Positions 1 to 11,846 of a stretch of 64,000 nucleotides of DNA are shown here, piece by piece. Numbering within the stretch: the stretch's first letter is position 1; each line of letters starts with the position of its first letter. Position numbers and translations under genes: made by a program. This DNA comes from Closterium sp. NIES-65. Taxonomy: Eukaryota > Streptophyta > Zygnematophyceae > Desmidiales > Closteriaceae. Location of the stretch: positions 1,678,001 to 1,742,000 of the forward strand of contig CANXME010002275.1 in the NCBI GenBank assembly GCA_948144175.1. Direction: 5' to 3'. Under the pieces are notes generated by a model, which saw only the letters and a program-made list of their open reading frames with translations, had not been told where the DNA came from and made no database searches.

Positions 1-830
1 AACGCACGGCGGCGGGCGGCGCTCTGACAGGGCAGGGCACATTGCGGCGGGCGGCGCGAAGGCAGAACAAGGCGCGCGGCGGCGGGCAACACGCGAGCAA
101 GGCAGGGCGCGCGGGCAGGGCAGAGCGTGCTGCGGTGGGCAGCGCGCGGGCAGCACAAGGCGCACGGCGGCGGCGGGTGGCGAGCAGCGCGCGGGTAGGG
201 CAGGGCGCGCCGCGGCAGGCGGTGGGCGGGCAGGGCAGACGCGCTGCGGCGGGCAACGAGTGGGCAGCACAGGGCGCGCGGCGACGGGCGGCACGCGGGC
301 AGGGCAGACCGTGCGGCGACGGGCGGTGCGCGGGCAGCACAGGGCGCGCGGCGGCTGGCAGCGCGCGGGCAGGGCAGGGCGCACTGCAGCGGGCGGCACG
401 CGGGCAAGGCAGGGCGCGCTGCAGTAGGTAGCGCGCGGGCAGCACAGGGCGCGCGGCGGAGGGCGGCGCGCGGGCAGGGCAGGGCGCGCTGCTGTGGGCG
501 GTGCGCGGGTAGGGCAGGGCGCGCTGTAGCGGGCGGCACGCGGGCAAGGCAGGGCGCGTTGCGGCAGGCAGCGCACGGGCAGCACAGGGCGCGCAGCGAT
601 GGGCGGCGCGTGGGTAGGGCAGGGTGCGCTGCTGTGGGCGGAGCGCGGGCAGGGCAGGGCGCGCTGCGGCGGGCGACGTGCGGGCAAGGCGGCACGGCGT
701 GCGCGCGGGCAGGTCAGGGCAGGGCATGCGCAGGCAGCGCAACGCAGGGCAGGGCAAGGCAGCACGGCGCTAACACGGCGGCACGACGGGTGGAACAGCG
801 CTACTCGGTGGGCCCTAAAAAAACGGTCCT
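1..830 (-). repeat. GC-rich minisatellite in copia leader
   Basis: Imperfect tandem units of roughly 30-40 bp, built from GGGCAGGGCAGGGCGCGC-like and GGCGGGCGGC blocks. Open frames through it are Ala/Gly/Arg-rich and have no homologue-like content, so they are not genes. By position between PBS and gag this is the untranslated leader of the minus-strand copia. Confidence 0.8.
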
Positions 831-906
831 AGGCTAGGACCTGCTCTGAAACCATGTCAGAAGTACGAACGAGAATGTGTGAACTATCAGTAGGCAGGAG
901 TACAAG
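1..906 (-). mobile_element. 5' end of a minus-strand Ty1/copia element (runs off the left edge)
   Basis: Read on the minus strand, this is the start of a copia element. A truncated LTR end (906 to 855) closes with the TGTCAG/CTGACA terminus. A primer-binding site like the initiator-Met tRNA complement follows (854 to 842), then a GC-rich repetitive leader running off the window. The LTR piece resembles the reverse complement of the LTR end at 63690-63741. Only about 52 bp of LTR remain; beyond 906 lies an oppositely oriented copia fragment. No gag or pol from this copy is in the window. Confidence 0.75.
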
Positions 907-3900
907 GCTGATCCCTTGGATCCGCGCTGTTCGTCTCCAGCTCCGCGAGGGGTTCGAGACGGACCTTCCAGTCCTTCGTTTGCACTCTGACAGAGGTGGG
1001 GAGTTTTCCTCCGACCTCTTGCGGGCCTTTTGTCGTGCGGAGGGCATTCGCCAGACGTTCACGCTTCCGGCCTCTCCACAGCAGAATGGGGTTGCTGAGC
1101 GCCGCATTGGCTTAGTCATGGAGGTTGCTCGTACCTCCATGATCCATGCGGCTGCCCCCCATTTTCTGTGGTCATTTGGAGTCCTGTATGCTGCGCATCA
1201 GCTCAACCTCTGGCCCCGTGTCTCCTTGCCAGAGACCTCGCCCACACTCCGTTGGATGAGGGAGGTTGGCGATGCGTCGGTGTTCCGAGTCTGGGGATGT
1301 TTAGCCTTTGCCCGCGATACGTCCGCGGACAAGCTCTCCTCCCGCGCCATTCCCTGTGTCTTCCTTGGCTTTGTCCCTGACATGCTTGGCTGGCAGTTTT
1401 ACCACCCCACCTCGCGCCGTGTCCTGCCCTCTCAGGACGTCACATTTGACGAGTCGGTTCCTTTTTACCGTCTCTTCCCCTACCGCACTGCCCCTCTCCC
1501 TCCTCCGCCGCTCTTCCTAGCACCAGGTCCTCCTCTTGTAGACCCCCTCCCCCCTCAGGGTCCTGCTCCCTCAGGTGTGCCCCACGTAGACCCTGTCGAG
1601 CCTGTCGAGGTAGCTGTCGACTCTGGTGCTGCTAGAGGTGCTGCGTCTGTGGGTGCTGAGCCTGCGGGTGCGGGGCTTGGGGGTGCCGAGCTTGAGCGTG
1701 CGGAGCCTGGGGGTGCTGAGCCTGGGGGTGCTGAGTCTAAGGGTGCGGAGCTTGGGGGTGCTGAGCCTGCGGGTGCGGAGCCTAAGGGTGCTGAGCCTGA
1801 GCGTGTGGAGCCTGGAGGTGCTAAGCCTGGGGGTGCTGAGCCCGAGTGTGCTGAGCCTGGGGGCCCTTCGGGTGTCTTATTGCGGCCAGAGTCTCTCTCT
1901 CCACTGCAGCTGCGCGAGTGGTTTGCTTGGCGCTAGAGCCCCCGGAGTGGTGCGGCTGGAGCTGGAGCTGCTGGAGGTGCTGGAGCCGCTAGTCCCGGAG
2001 GTGCTCGTACTGGGGGTACTTGAGCTGCTGGGGCTGGAGGTACTACTGGTGCTGCTAGAGCTCGAGCTACAGGAGGTGCTACTGGAGCTGGAGCTGCTGG
2101 CGGTGCTGGAACTACTGGAGCTGGAGGAGCTGATGGAGCTGGAGCTACTAGAGGTGCTGGAGCTGGAGCTGCTGGAGGTACTGGAGCTGCTGGAGGTGGG
2201 GGTGCTTCTGGAGCTGGAGCTGGAGTTGCTGCTGGAGCTGGAGCTGGTGGAGGTACTGGTGCTGTTGGTGCTGGTGCTGGAGGTGCAGTGCGACCGCGAC
2301 CGTACTTCGTTCCACTGCTTCAGCAGGTTCTTGGGCTCCCGCCTTCTACTAACCTTGCTCCTCCCTTCCTATGTCCACCACCTGACAAGTCCCAGCCACA
2401 GCTAAAGCCAGCTTCTCCGCTGCCTGCTCCTTCTCCTTACACTGAGAAGCCCGGAGGTCTTATTGAGCGTTGTGAGCCTGCGTCTCGTCCTGCGTCGCCT
2501 GTTCCCGCTGGTCGCACTGGTCGTCGTGTTCAGCGTCCGAGTCCTCCTCCTGTCCTCGGCACGCACCAAATGGCACTTCGTCCTTCCTCTGTTCCACTGC
2601 GTGTCCCTTTGCCGTCTCCTCTTGCGTCCTCCCTTGCTGACGGTCCGGACCCGGAGTCTGACTCCCTTCGTGCTGCTAGTCCTACTGTCATGCGCCTCCT
2701 GGCCACTCTTGTCACTGACCCTTCCTTTGAGTCCACTACTGCGTCTGCCTTAGTTGCTGAGCTTGTCGACTTTGCTGCTCACTGTCGTCTAGACTGCGCC
2801 GCTAGTCTTGTTGCTGACTCTGAGTCTGTCTGTCCTCCATCTGTCCGGGGTGAGTGTGCTCTTTGCACGGACGTCCTTGACGACAGGCAGGAGGACTTTG
2901 AGTGCTTTGCAGCCGCTGTACCTCATCTCGTGTCCATGCTGATTGCACGTGAGGGAGACCCGGATGCACCAGACATCCCGACCCCGCGCTCTTACGCAGA
3001 GGCGATAGAGGGTCCCTATTCCTCTCAGTGGCAGTCAGCTATGGACGCAGAGATAACATCTTGGAAGTCCACAAGCACTTACGTCGACGAGGTTCCCCCA
3101 CCTGGGGCGAACATCGTCAGTGGCATGTGGATTTTCAGGGTGAAGCGGCCGCCGGGTTCTCCGCCTGTCTTCAAGGCGCGTTACGTTACACGAGGCTTTT
3201 GTCAGCGACAAGGAGTTGACTTCTTTCAGACCTTCTCCCCTACCCCGAAGATGACCACTCTTCGGGTGCTGCTGCACGTCGCTGCTCAGCGTGACTACGA
3301 GCTTCACTCTCTTGACTTCAGCACTGCTTTCCTACAGGGCAGCCTGCACGAGGAGATCTGGCTGCGCCGCCCACCTGGCTTCACTGGGTCGTTCCCTCCT
3401 GGTACCCAGTCGAGCCTCCGGCGGCTACTCTATGGTCTCCGCTAGGCGCCTCGCGAGTGGCACGACACACTGAGGACGACCCTTGCGGCTCTTGGCTTTG
3501 CTCCCTCTTTGCGTCGCTGTTTCTACGCACCGACACTTCGCTGCCGCCGTTCTACATCCTCGTGTACGTCGACGACTTGGTTTTTGCTACTGCTGACACT
3601 GAGGCACTGACTCTAGTGAAGTCGGAGCTGCAGAAGAGACACACGTGCACAGACCTAGGTGAGCTGCGCAGCTATCTTGGCTTGCAGATTACCCGGGACA
3701 GAGCACGGTGCACCATTACCTTGACTCAGTCACACATGGTGTAGCAGTTCCTTCAACGCTTCGACTTCCAGTACTCCTCGCCACAGGCCACTCCTCTGCC
3801 TACTGGTCACTCGCTCTCAGCTCTGCCTTCGGATGAGTCCGTAGAGCCGAGTGGCCCATATCCATAGCTTGTGGGCTGCCTCATGTACCTGATGACCTGC

Positions 3901-4351
3901 ACTCGACCTGACCTTGCTTACCCTCTTAGCATCCTGGCACACTACGTTGCGCCCGGGAGACACCGACCAAAGCACTAGAAGGCCGCTAAGAGGGTGATGC
4001 GCTGCTTGTGCAGTACGTCGGGCATGGGGCTCGTGCTTGGGTCATTGGTCGCGCAGACGCTTCTTGGGTTGACGACTTGGCTACTCTGCGGTCGTCACAG
4101 GGTTACACCTTCATCCTTGGTTCCGGCTCTATTTCGTGGCGGTCTACTCACTCGTCTTCTGTTCTGAGCTCCAGTTGTGAGGCTGAGATCTACGCCACAG
4201 CCATGGCTGCACAGAAGTTACGCTGGCTCACCTACCTGCTGACCGACCTAGGAGAGGCGCCTCGTTCTCCTCCAGTTCTGTACGTCGACAACAAGGCCAT
4301 GATTGCCTTGTGTCGAGAGCAGCGACTGGAGCACAGGACAAAGCACATTGC
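907..4351 (+). mobile_element. Ty1/copia pol fragment, plus strand
   Basis: A pol fossil beginning inside the integrase core and ending inside RNase H. Integrase is recognised by the HSDRGGEF and SPQQNG motifs (about 980-1090). Next come the repeat-built linker (15-bp GGTGCTGAGCCTGGG-like units at 1640-1870 and Gly/Ala-type repeats at 1960-2280), reverse transcriptase (about 2940-3730, with LDFSTAFLQG and YVDD) and RNase H (about 4040-4350, with SSCEAEIY and YVDNKA). INT before RT is the copia order. It has no LTRs or gag and carries several breaks. Its left end abuts a minus-strand element head to head. Confidence 0.9.
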
Positions 4352-5047
4352 TTGGTGTGAAAAATCTCGTTTGTGAGGTCGAGACCCCTGGCAGGGGTTA
4401 GCAAATGGTCGTAAACCAATTCGTCGGGTTCTTTGTCACGTCCGCCATTTACTTCGACAGCCCCAAACCAAACATCATCATGCTGCTGCTCCATTAAGTA
4501 AACCTAATATTGGCTATACTCTACAACTGTTTTTTAATATAAACGGTGCATATGTCAAATTATCCTCAACTGCCACATCTGGCAGACCACACAATTGAGA
4601 AACCTAAACATGTAATTGTAATGTATTTACATAACCAAATCGCGACCCCGATCTTCAAGGGCAATATCTTGTCGACGTGATGATGCTGTTTAGGAAGCCC
4701 GGAGATTTGAATCCCTGAGAAATCTTGTAGACAAAGATGTCAAATTTCATGCGACACAACTCATCGAGAAGGATGCAGGCCACGTTGGACAAAAACGACG
4801 AGTGTCGAGCAGAAATGTGACAATGTGCAACACAAACAGACATGGACTGCGAACGTCGCTTTTGTCAATTCTCCACGCATCGCGTCGTGCAGATCTGCGA
4901 TGATCGCCTCTCTGGAGATCTGGACCCTCGAGCCAGTTTCAAGTTTGGCAACTGGTTGCCAGCACAGAGGGCGGACACTTTCTGGTTGCAACAAAGGGGT
5001 GTTTTAGAGGTCAGCGTGTGTACTCGACGCCGATTGGTTGAGCCAGG
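4352..5047. other. Unassigned spacer, no gene seen
   Basis: About 700 bp of more balanced composition, locally AT-rich around 4500-4640, between the end of one copia fragment and the LTR of the next. Short open frames of up to 92 codons occur on both strands, but none has recognisable motifs or plausible splice context. It may be host sequence or the remains of an unrecognised repeat. Confidence 0.5.
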
Positions 5048-5181
5048 TGTCAAAGTATATGCATGTTATATGTGTGTAGGCTGTAGTGGGGTAGCCAATA
5101 TGGGGTACAGCCCCATTTAGGGTTTCATACTTGTACCCAACTCTTCCATAGTGCATTCATTCCTGCTGCTAGATTCTAACA
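5048..5181 (+). repeat. Copia 5' LTR, 134 bp
   Basis: Starts TGTCA and ends TCTAACA directly before the PBS. It contains the family block GGCTGTAGTGGGGTA and a perfect telo-box complement (TTTAGGGTTT, about 5116). No matching 3' LTR lies in the window. Confidence 0.85.
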
Positions 5182-5194
5182 TGGTATCAGAGCA
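5182..5194 (+). other. Primer-binding site, initiator-Met tRNA
   Basis: TGGTATCAGAGCA immediately follows the LTR. This is the classic plant copia PBS, complementary to the 3' end of initiator methionine tRNA. Confidence 0.9.
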
Positions 5195-5454
5195 CTAGGT
5201 CCATAGGACCGTCTTTTTTTTCGGGCCCACCTACCGTTGCGGTTAACGCGCTACCCCACGTGTTGTCCTGCGCCTGCCTGCCTGCCAACTTGCCTGCCCT
5301 GACATGTGACGTGCTGCGCTGCGCGCGCCGTCCTGCAGCCCTCGCGCTGCCTCCTGCTGTCCTAGGCCAGCGTGCCGCCCCTGCAGGCTTGTAAGGCCAG
5401 CGCGCCGCCCCTGCAGGCTCGTAAGGCTCACGCGCCGCCCCTACAGGCCCGTCA

Positions 5455-6080
5455 GGCCCACGAGCCGCGCCCTGCCTTCGACGCGGCCGCGCCCTGCAGC
5501 CGACGCGGCCCCGCCCTGCCTCTGACGCGGCCGCGCCCTGCCCCTGACGCGGCCACGCCCTGCAGCCGACGCGGCCCCGCCCTGCCTCTGACGCGGCCGC
5601 GCCCTGCCTCTGACGCGGCCGCGCCCTGCAGCCGACGCGGCCCCGCCCTGCCTCTGACGCGGCCGCGCCCAGCCTCTGACGCGGCCGCGCCCTGCCTTCG
5701 ACGCGGCCGCTCCCTGCAGTCGACGCGGCCCCGCCCTGCCTTCGACGCGGCCGCGCCCTGCAGTCGACGCGGCCCCGCCCTGCCTCTGACGCAGCCGCGC
5801 CCTGCCTCTGACACGGCCGTGCCCTGCAGCCGACGCGGCCCCGCCCTGCCTCTGACGCGGCCGCGCCCACCCTTTGACGCGGCCGTGCCCTGCCTCTGAC
5901 GCGGCCGCGCCCTGCAGCCGACGCGGCCCCGCCCTACCTCTGACGCGGCCACGCCCTGCCACCGACGCGGCCCCGCCCGGACGCCGACGCGGCCCCGCCA
6001 GCCCTGCAGCTGACGCGGCCCCGACCTGCCGCTGACGCGGCCCCACCCTGCAGCTGCCGCGGCCCTACTCTGCAGCCGCT
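5455..6080 (+). repeat. 22-bp GC-rich minisatellite in copia leader
   Basis: About 28 tandem copies of a 22-bp unit beginning ACGCGGCCGCGCCCTG, many with a NotI-like GCGGCCGC core. Because 22 is not a multiple of 3, every frame cycles through the same Arg/Ala/Gly-rich text. That explains the overlapping long open frames here, which are not genes. Confidence 0.9.
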
Positions 6081-9000
6081 GATGCGGCCCCGCCGTCGTG
6101 TGCCTACCCTGCCGCCGCCCACCGAGCGCCGGCCCTTCCCGCCAGTGGTGAGCACCTGCCTTGTTCGCACACTGCCGCTCCCTCTGCCAGCCTGCCTGCC
6201 TGCCGTGCCTGCCCTGCCCGCGCTGCTGCTACTACTACTGCTACTGCTGCTACTGGCGGTGGCCAAATGCAGCTCCAACGACGTCCGCGCGAGTCTCTCA
6301 CGCCTCAGCAGCTTCGTGAGTGGTACGCTAGTTGGGGTTGTGGCGGTAGCCGTTGTGGCTGTCGCCCTAGAGCTGGTCAGTCGGGAGCGTCTTGCAGTGG
6401 CCAGCTGCAGCTGCAGCGGCGTTCGCGCGAGACACTTACGCCCCAGCAGCTTCGTGAGTGGTACGCTCAGAGTAGAGGGTCTTTGAGTACCGTTCGCTGC
6501 CCATACGTCATTCGCACAAGTGATCGGACTAGTCACACCCTGTCTCGCTGCTTCGCCCGTCAGAGCGACGCCTGGCGTACCGAGTTTGGTGACAAGGCTG
6601 AGCTCCCCACCTGGCTGGAGCTGCTTGGACAGAGGGTAGATATCTTTGCTCTTGACTATGATGCTATTCTCACTGCTATGTATGCATTGCCTACTAGTGC
6701 TGACCGTGCCTGTTACCTGTGCATAACGCCTGACCAAGGTATAGAGCCAGCTGCTCTAGGTGCTGGTGAGGCTGCTGCTCTAGGTGCTGGTGAGTCTGCT
6801 CTCTCTGGTACTACGCCTGCTGAGGCCTTGTACACCTTCACACTTGACTCAGGTGCTTCCCGCTCCTTCTTTCGCGACAGCACCACCCTCACGTCGCTCA
6901 GCCGGCCGGTTGCAGCCTCCCTGGCAGACCCCTCTGGGGGTCCAGTCCTTGCGCACTCCTCCACGGTCTTGCCGTGTCCGGCGGTCCCGTCTGGCTCCCT
7001 GTCAGGTCTTCACCTCCCCTCATTCTCTAAGAACTTGGTGGCGGGTTCTGCGCTCCAGGACGTGGGTGTTCACCAGTTCACCCCGGCCTATGAGCGTGTC
7101 ACACACTGCACGTGTGCTCAGACGGGTCGTCACCTGGCTACCTTCACTTGGCAGCCGGGGTCGAACCTGTACACACTGACCACTGCGTCCCCTCAGGAAG
7201 CTGCGTCTGCGTCTGCGTCAGGTCAGCTAGTGGCCCCCTGCTCGTGTCGCGCTTTGTCGCACCAGACCCTCCTTTGGCACCACCGCCTTGGTCACCCCTC
7301 AGTGCAGCGCCTTCGTAGCATGCACCGCCGTGTCCTTGTCTCTGGTCTTCCCAGGGTTCTCCCTCCCCTCCCACCCTTGCCTGCTCCTCCCTGTCTTCCC
7401 TGTGTCGAGGGGCGGCAGCGCGCCGCTCCTCACTCCTCCTCGTTCCCTCCCATTGAGGCTCCCCTGCAGACTCTCCACCTGGACGTGTGGGGCCCAGCCC
7501 GCATCCGTGGACAGGGCCACGAGCGGTACTTCCTTCTGGTCGTCGACGACTACACACGTTACACCACGGTCTTCCCCTTGCAGCGCAAGGGGGAGGTCCC
7601 TAATGTGTTAATCCCTTGGATCCGCGCTGTTCGTCTCCAGCTCAGCCGCAGGTTCTGTCAGGACCTGCCTGTCCTGTGTCTGCACTCTGACAGAAGTGGT
7701 GAGTTCACCTCCGACCTTTTGCGGGCCTTCTGTCAGGGGGAGGGCATCGAGCAGTCGTTCACGCTTCCGGGCTCACCGCAGCAAAATGGGGTTGGTGAGC
7801 GCCACATTGGCTTGGTCATGGAGGTCGCTCGTACTTCCTTGATCCATGCAGCGGCTCCCCATTTTCTGTGGCCGTTTGTGGTCGAGTACGCCGCGCAGCA
7901 GCTCAACCTCTGGCCCCGTGTCTCCTTGCCAGAGACCTCGCCCACACTGCGTTGGATGGGGGAGGTTGGCGATGCGTCGCGCTTCCGAGTCTAGGGTACT
8001 CGTGCCCTTGTCCGCGATACGTGTGTGGACAAGCCCTCCTCCCGCACCATTCCCTGTGTCTTCATTGGTTTTGTCCCTGACGCGCCTGGCTGGTAGTTCT
8101 ACCACCCCACCTCGCACCGTGTCTTCCCCTCTCAGGACGTCACCTTTGACGAGTCGGTTCCTTTCTACCATCTCTTCCCCTACTGCACTACCCCTCTCCC
8201 TCCCCCGCCGCTTTTCCTCGCTCCAGGTCCCCCTCCGGTAGACCCCCTCCCCCCTCAAGGTCCTGCTCCTTCAGGTGTGTCTCAGGTAGACCCGCCCCCC
8301 TTGGGTGAGCCTGTAGAGGTTACTAGCGACTCAGGTGCTGCTGCGGGAGGTGCTGTGGGGGGTGCTGTGTCTGGGGGTTCTTAGCCTGCACGTGAGGTGT
8401 TTGGGAGTGCGGAGCCTGGGGGTGGTGAGCCTACGAGTGCGGAGCCTGGGGGTGCGGAGCCTGCGGGTGCTGAGCCTGCGGGTGCGGAGCCTGCGGGTAC
8501 TGAGCCTACGAGTGCGGAGCCTGGGAGTGCTGAGCCGGAGGGTGCCGGGTCGGGGGGTGCTGAGTCTAATGGCGTTCCTCTGGGTCTCGTTTCTCGACGC
8601 GGACCTGTCTCACCACAGCAGGCACGAGAGTGGCTTGCGTCGCGTATCCGCCTGAGGAGTCGTGCTGCTGGAGTTGCTTGTCATGGAGGCACTGGGAGTG
8701 CTGGTGCCTCTGGTCCTGGAGGTGCTCGTACTGGTGGTACTGGAGCTGCCGGGACTGGTATTGCTCCTGGAGCTGGAGGTACTGCTACTGGAGGCGCTGG
8801 AGCTGGAGGTTCTGGAGCTGCTGGAGGCGTTGGAGCTGGAGGTGCTGCTGCTGGAGGGGCTAGAGCTGGAGGTGCTGCTGCTGGACTCACTGGAGCTGGA
8901 GGTGCTGCTGCTGGAGGCGCTGGAGCTGGAGGTTATGGAGCTGCTGGAGGCGCTGGAGCTGCTGGTACTGGTGGCACAGCACCGCCGCGACTGTTTTTCG

Positions 9001-9636
9001 CTCCTCCGTCACCGTCGTCTCTACCACCACCTGACTCCGTGCTTTGCCAGGTTCTTAGCCTTCCGCCTTCTACTGGTCTCCCATTACAGCCCGGCGCACC
9101 ACTGCCTACTCCTCCTTACAATGAGCAGACTGACTCGCTTACAGAGCACCGTGAGCCTGCGTCTCGTCCTGCCTCGCCTGTTCGCGCGTGTTGCACTGGT
9201 AGTCGATTTCCTCGTGAACGTCCACCTCCTGTCCCTGTCACGCACGCTATGGCACTTCGTCCTTCCTCTGTTCCACAGCGTGTTCCCCTGCCGTCTCCTC
9301 CTGCGTCTTCTCTGCCTGACGTTCCGGACCCTGAGTCAGACCTGGTTCGTGCTGCTCACCCTACTGTCACGCGTCTACTAGCCACTATTGTCACTGACCC
9401 GTCGTTTGAGTCTGCTGCTGCGTCTGCCTTAGTCTCTGAGCTTGTTCACTTTGCTGCTGCCTGTCGTCTAGACTTCGCTGCTAGTCTTGTTGCTGAGTCT
9501 GGGTCTATCTGTCCTCCGTTCGTCGGGGGTGAGTGTGCTCTTGGCACGGACGTCCTTGAGGACAGGTAGGAGGACTTTGAGTGTCTTGCAGCTGCTGCGC
9601 CTCATCTCGTGGCCATGCTGATTGCCCCTGAGGGAT

Positions 9637-9744
9637 AACGAGGAATTTCGATATCCCTACCTGCTGTGCGAGGTTGGTCGACAGAGTTGAGGTAGGCGCG
9701 CAATCGGATGCGACGCTTAATTCTGCCTATTATATGAGAGGGGA
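9637..9744. other. Short flank of the gypsy insertion, with target duplication
   Basis: 108 bp between the broken copia and the gypsy 5' LTR. No gene. The last five bases (9740-9744, GGGGA) recur at 30701-30705 just after the gypsy 3' LTR: the target-site duplication. Confidence 0.8.
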
Positions 9745-10076
9745 TGTAAGGAAATTCCCTTTTCCTTACTTCGCGTCCCTGCTCAACGCGTACATCACTG
9801 TAGCACCTCAGTCAGCACCGTTACCACTCGCGACCATCGCATCATTCATCATCCCGCCCTTTTCGCACATCGCATCCCGACCTCACGGCTCGGCTGGTAA
9901 CCCGCGCTCCGGACCTACGCTTCGACACTTTCCCAACCTCAGTCCCAGGCTCGTCGCGCGACCATTACCGTTACCACGGTAGTTTCGCTATATAATGTTC
10001 GCTCATGCCTTCGCTCAATTGTATTCTTGCTTCGATAGTGCAATTCTCGTTCGTTCACTCAATTGCACTCGTAACA
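9745..10076 (+). repeat. Gypsy 5' LTR, 332 bp
   Basis: Starts TGTAAGGAAATTCCC and ends CACTCGTAACA. Nearly identical to 30369-30700. A TATATAAT element about 90 bp before the LTR end (near 9989) is a plausible TATA box for the element's own transcription. Confidence 0.93.
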
Positions 10077-10091
10077 CTTGGTATTCAGAGC
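10077..10091 (+). other. Gypsy primer-binding site
   Basis: CTTGGTATTCAGAGC directly after the 5' LTR. It resembles, but does not perfectly match, the initiator-Met tRNA complement. Confidence 0.7.
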
Positions 10092-10260
10092 CTACGATCT
10101 CATCTCGGACCGCACCCACACCTTCGCTTCCCACTATCTCAATTTTGGGGGGGGGGGGTAGACGTCTCTCAGTGACACAGCACCGCCGCTCGTAGTGCTC
10201 TCTCGAAAGCACGCACGGCCACGACCGAGGCTCTCGCTGAGCTTGCCCAACACCCCCGCC

Positions 10261-11439
10261 ATGGCCGATTTCAATCTCGCCACGTTGACGCAGGAGCAAC
10301 TCGATCGTCTCGTGCGTCAATTGGAGGATTCGGCGCTCGAAATCGCGACTCTCACGGCGGAACGTGACTCCGCCCGTCAACAGTCAACGGTGAACGTACC
10401 GACGGCATCACACGCACCAACCAATGCATCTGCACATTCGGAGGAGCCCATCGTCATCTCATCCGGCACACCAACGCAACACAACAGCACGGGACAGCGC
10501 TCAGGCGCAGCCAGTGACGGCGCAGCCCAACCGATGCCCGGCATGGGAGGGAACAGGAGCGCATTAAGCCCACGGGAGCCCCGAGAAGCCCGTCGGCACG
10601 TGGAGTTTGCGGCGACAAGTGGCGAGAACGCCATGATGGCCCCAATGCCACTCAAGCCGCAACGCCCGCCCTGCTTCGACCCAAGCCAACGCGGCGGCTC
10701 GACAGTTCAATCGTGGGTCTTCACGATGAATGTGTTTTTCGACGCCAACTACGTCGAGTCGGACGCCGCCAAGATCCGGTATGCGGTTTCACTACTCAGG
10801 GGCCCCGCCATGGACTGGTGGCGAGTCATTGTGACGTCGCCGCGCGCCTACGAGCCACCGTCGCACGAGGAAGGGCCCTCGGGTCCAGCTGTTACCTGGA
10901 GTTCGTTCTGCGAAACCGCCCAATACAGCACGTGGGATGCGTGGTGCGCAGGGCTTCGGGCGCGCTTTGAGCCGATCGCGGCCTCGATTTCGGCGCGTCA
11001 GAAACTGCGCACTTGGCGCTAGCTCGGGTCAGTTCAAGACTACACCAGCGGGTTTCTCGCACTTTGCGAACAGGTCGGCTACATGCACGAGGCGGAGCGG
11101 ATGGACCGTTACGTCGGAGGGCTGAAGCCGGACATCTCGCACGAGATAATGCTACGCGGGCTCTCGAATTTCAACGAGATCCTCGCGCTCGCAGAGAAAA
11201 TCGATATCCTACGCCGACCGAGACCGGGGTCCTATTACGGACATCGTCCTCGGGGACCGACCGAGCACGCCACTGTACATGCCGTCGCAGCGAATGCAGC
11301 TGCCGCGCCGTTTAGAGGGCGCTGCTTTGCTTGCAACCGGCCGGGCCATCGCAAGAGCGAATGTCCAGAGGAGCTGAGGCGTCGAGGAGCAGAGCAGGGG
11401 AAGGAGTCTCGGAGGCAGGGAAACGCCAGCAGTCAGTAG
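10261..11439 (+). pseudogene. Gypsy gag region
   Basis: Starts MADFNLATLTQEQL at 10261, the first good ATG after the PBS. The middle holds a Retrotrans_gag-like stretch (the MDWWRV and RFEPIAA region). A classical CCHC zinc knuckle, CFACNRPGHRKSEC (CX2CX4HX4C), lies at about 11325-11370. The product would be the capsid/nucleocapsid protein of the virus-like particle. About one break. The following TRIM separates gag from protease. Confidence 0.85.
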
Positions 11440-11586
11440 AAGTTGGGCCAACTACTGACGAGACTGCCTGCTCGCCCAACCACACCGACCCTCACCGAGT
11501 CACAGTACCGATTCACGCCATCGATCGGGCTCGGATGAATAAGGAGGGTACAGCGACGGATTGCCCGGTACTGATCTACGGGAAAA

Positions 11587-11728
11587 TGTCAGAATCCCAA
11601 CCACTAGACCATTGGGATAAAAGGGCTTGTTTCAGTAGCGGGTCAGTGCGCCCATAACCCCCCAGGCAAACGCGCCTGTAACCCCCCCTAGGATCGATCG
11701 GGGATCTCACAGTGTAGCTCTACTGACA
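11587..11728 (-). repeat. TRIM 3' LTR (element sense), 142 bp
   Basis: Near-perfect copy of 11822-11963. On the minus strand it contains a TTTT run (11622 to 11619) just upstream of its own box A-like motif (11611 to 11601). This could act as a Pol III terminator for a transcript begun in the other LTR. Confidence 0.9.
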
Positions 11729-11791
11729 CCCCCTCACACTGGGAGGCCCAGGACTGAGCACAGTGGCAACGGCCAACATGTGCATACACCG

Positions 11792-11846
11792 GGATTCGAA
11801 CCCGAGACCGCTCTGATACCATGTTAGAATCCCAACCACTAGACCA
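11792..11846 (-). promoter_or_regulatory. tRNA-like internal Pol III promoter (box A + box B) across LTR/PBS junction
   Basis: On the minus strand, box A TGGTCTAGTGG (11846-11836) and box B GGTTCGAATCC (11802-11792) are 33 nt apart, the spacing of an ordinary tRNA gene. Box B sits in a T-arm-like hairpin with loop TTCGAAT. The stretch between the boxes holds the LTR end and the PBS where a tRNA would have its anticodon arm. Acceptor-stem pairing is not apparent, so this is not a tRNA gene. That Pol III uses it is inference. Confidence 0.6.

Larger units (their letters stand above)
5048..9636 (+). mobile_element. Ty1/copia element, 5' LTR to start of RT, 3' part absent
   Basis: Order of parts: LTR (5048-5181), PBS (5182-5194), GC-rich leader, a short gag remnant ending in the QQLREWY region (about 6260-6720), protease (LDSGAS, about 6845), GAG-pre/integrase zinc region (WHHRLGH then CLPC, about 7270-7420), integrase core (DVWGP to SPQQNG, 7480-7790), repeat linker (8330-8980) and the segment leading into RT. 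Similarity to the other copies stops near 9636. Most of the N-terminal gag seen in sister copies is not recognisable. Several breaks; not a working copy. Confidence 0.88.

Noticed and set aside
42-837. Ala/Arg/Gly-rich proteins in the first 830 bases
   Set aside because: Minisatellite open in several frames; it lies in a copia leader and has no recognisable domain.
5187-6046. Several overlapping minus-strand Arg/Gly-rich open frames
   Set aside because: The 22-bp repeat gives the same text in every frame. The region is the untranslated leader of a plus-strand copia.
11788-11822. A tRNA gene ending in CCA on the plus strand (TTCGAACCC ... GCTCTGATACCA)
   Set aside because: The T-arm fits the minus strand and no acceptor or anticodon stem forms. 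GCTCTGATACCA is the complement of the TRIM primer-binding site.
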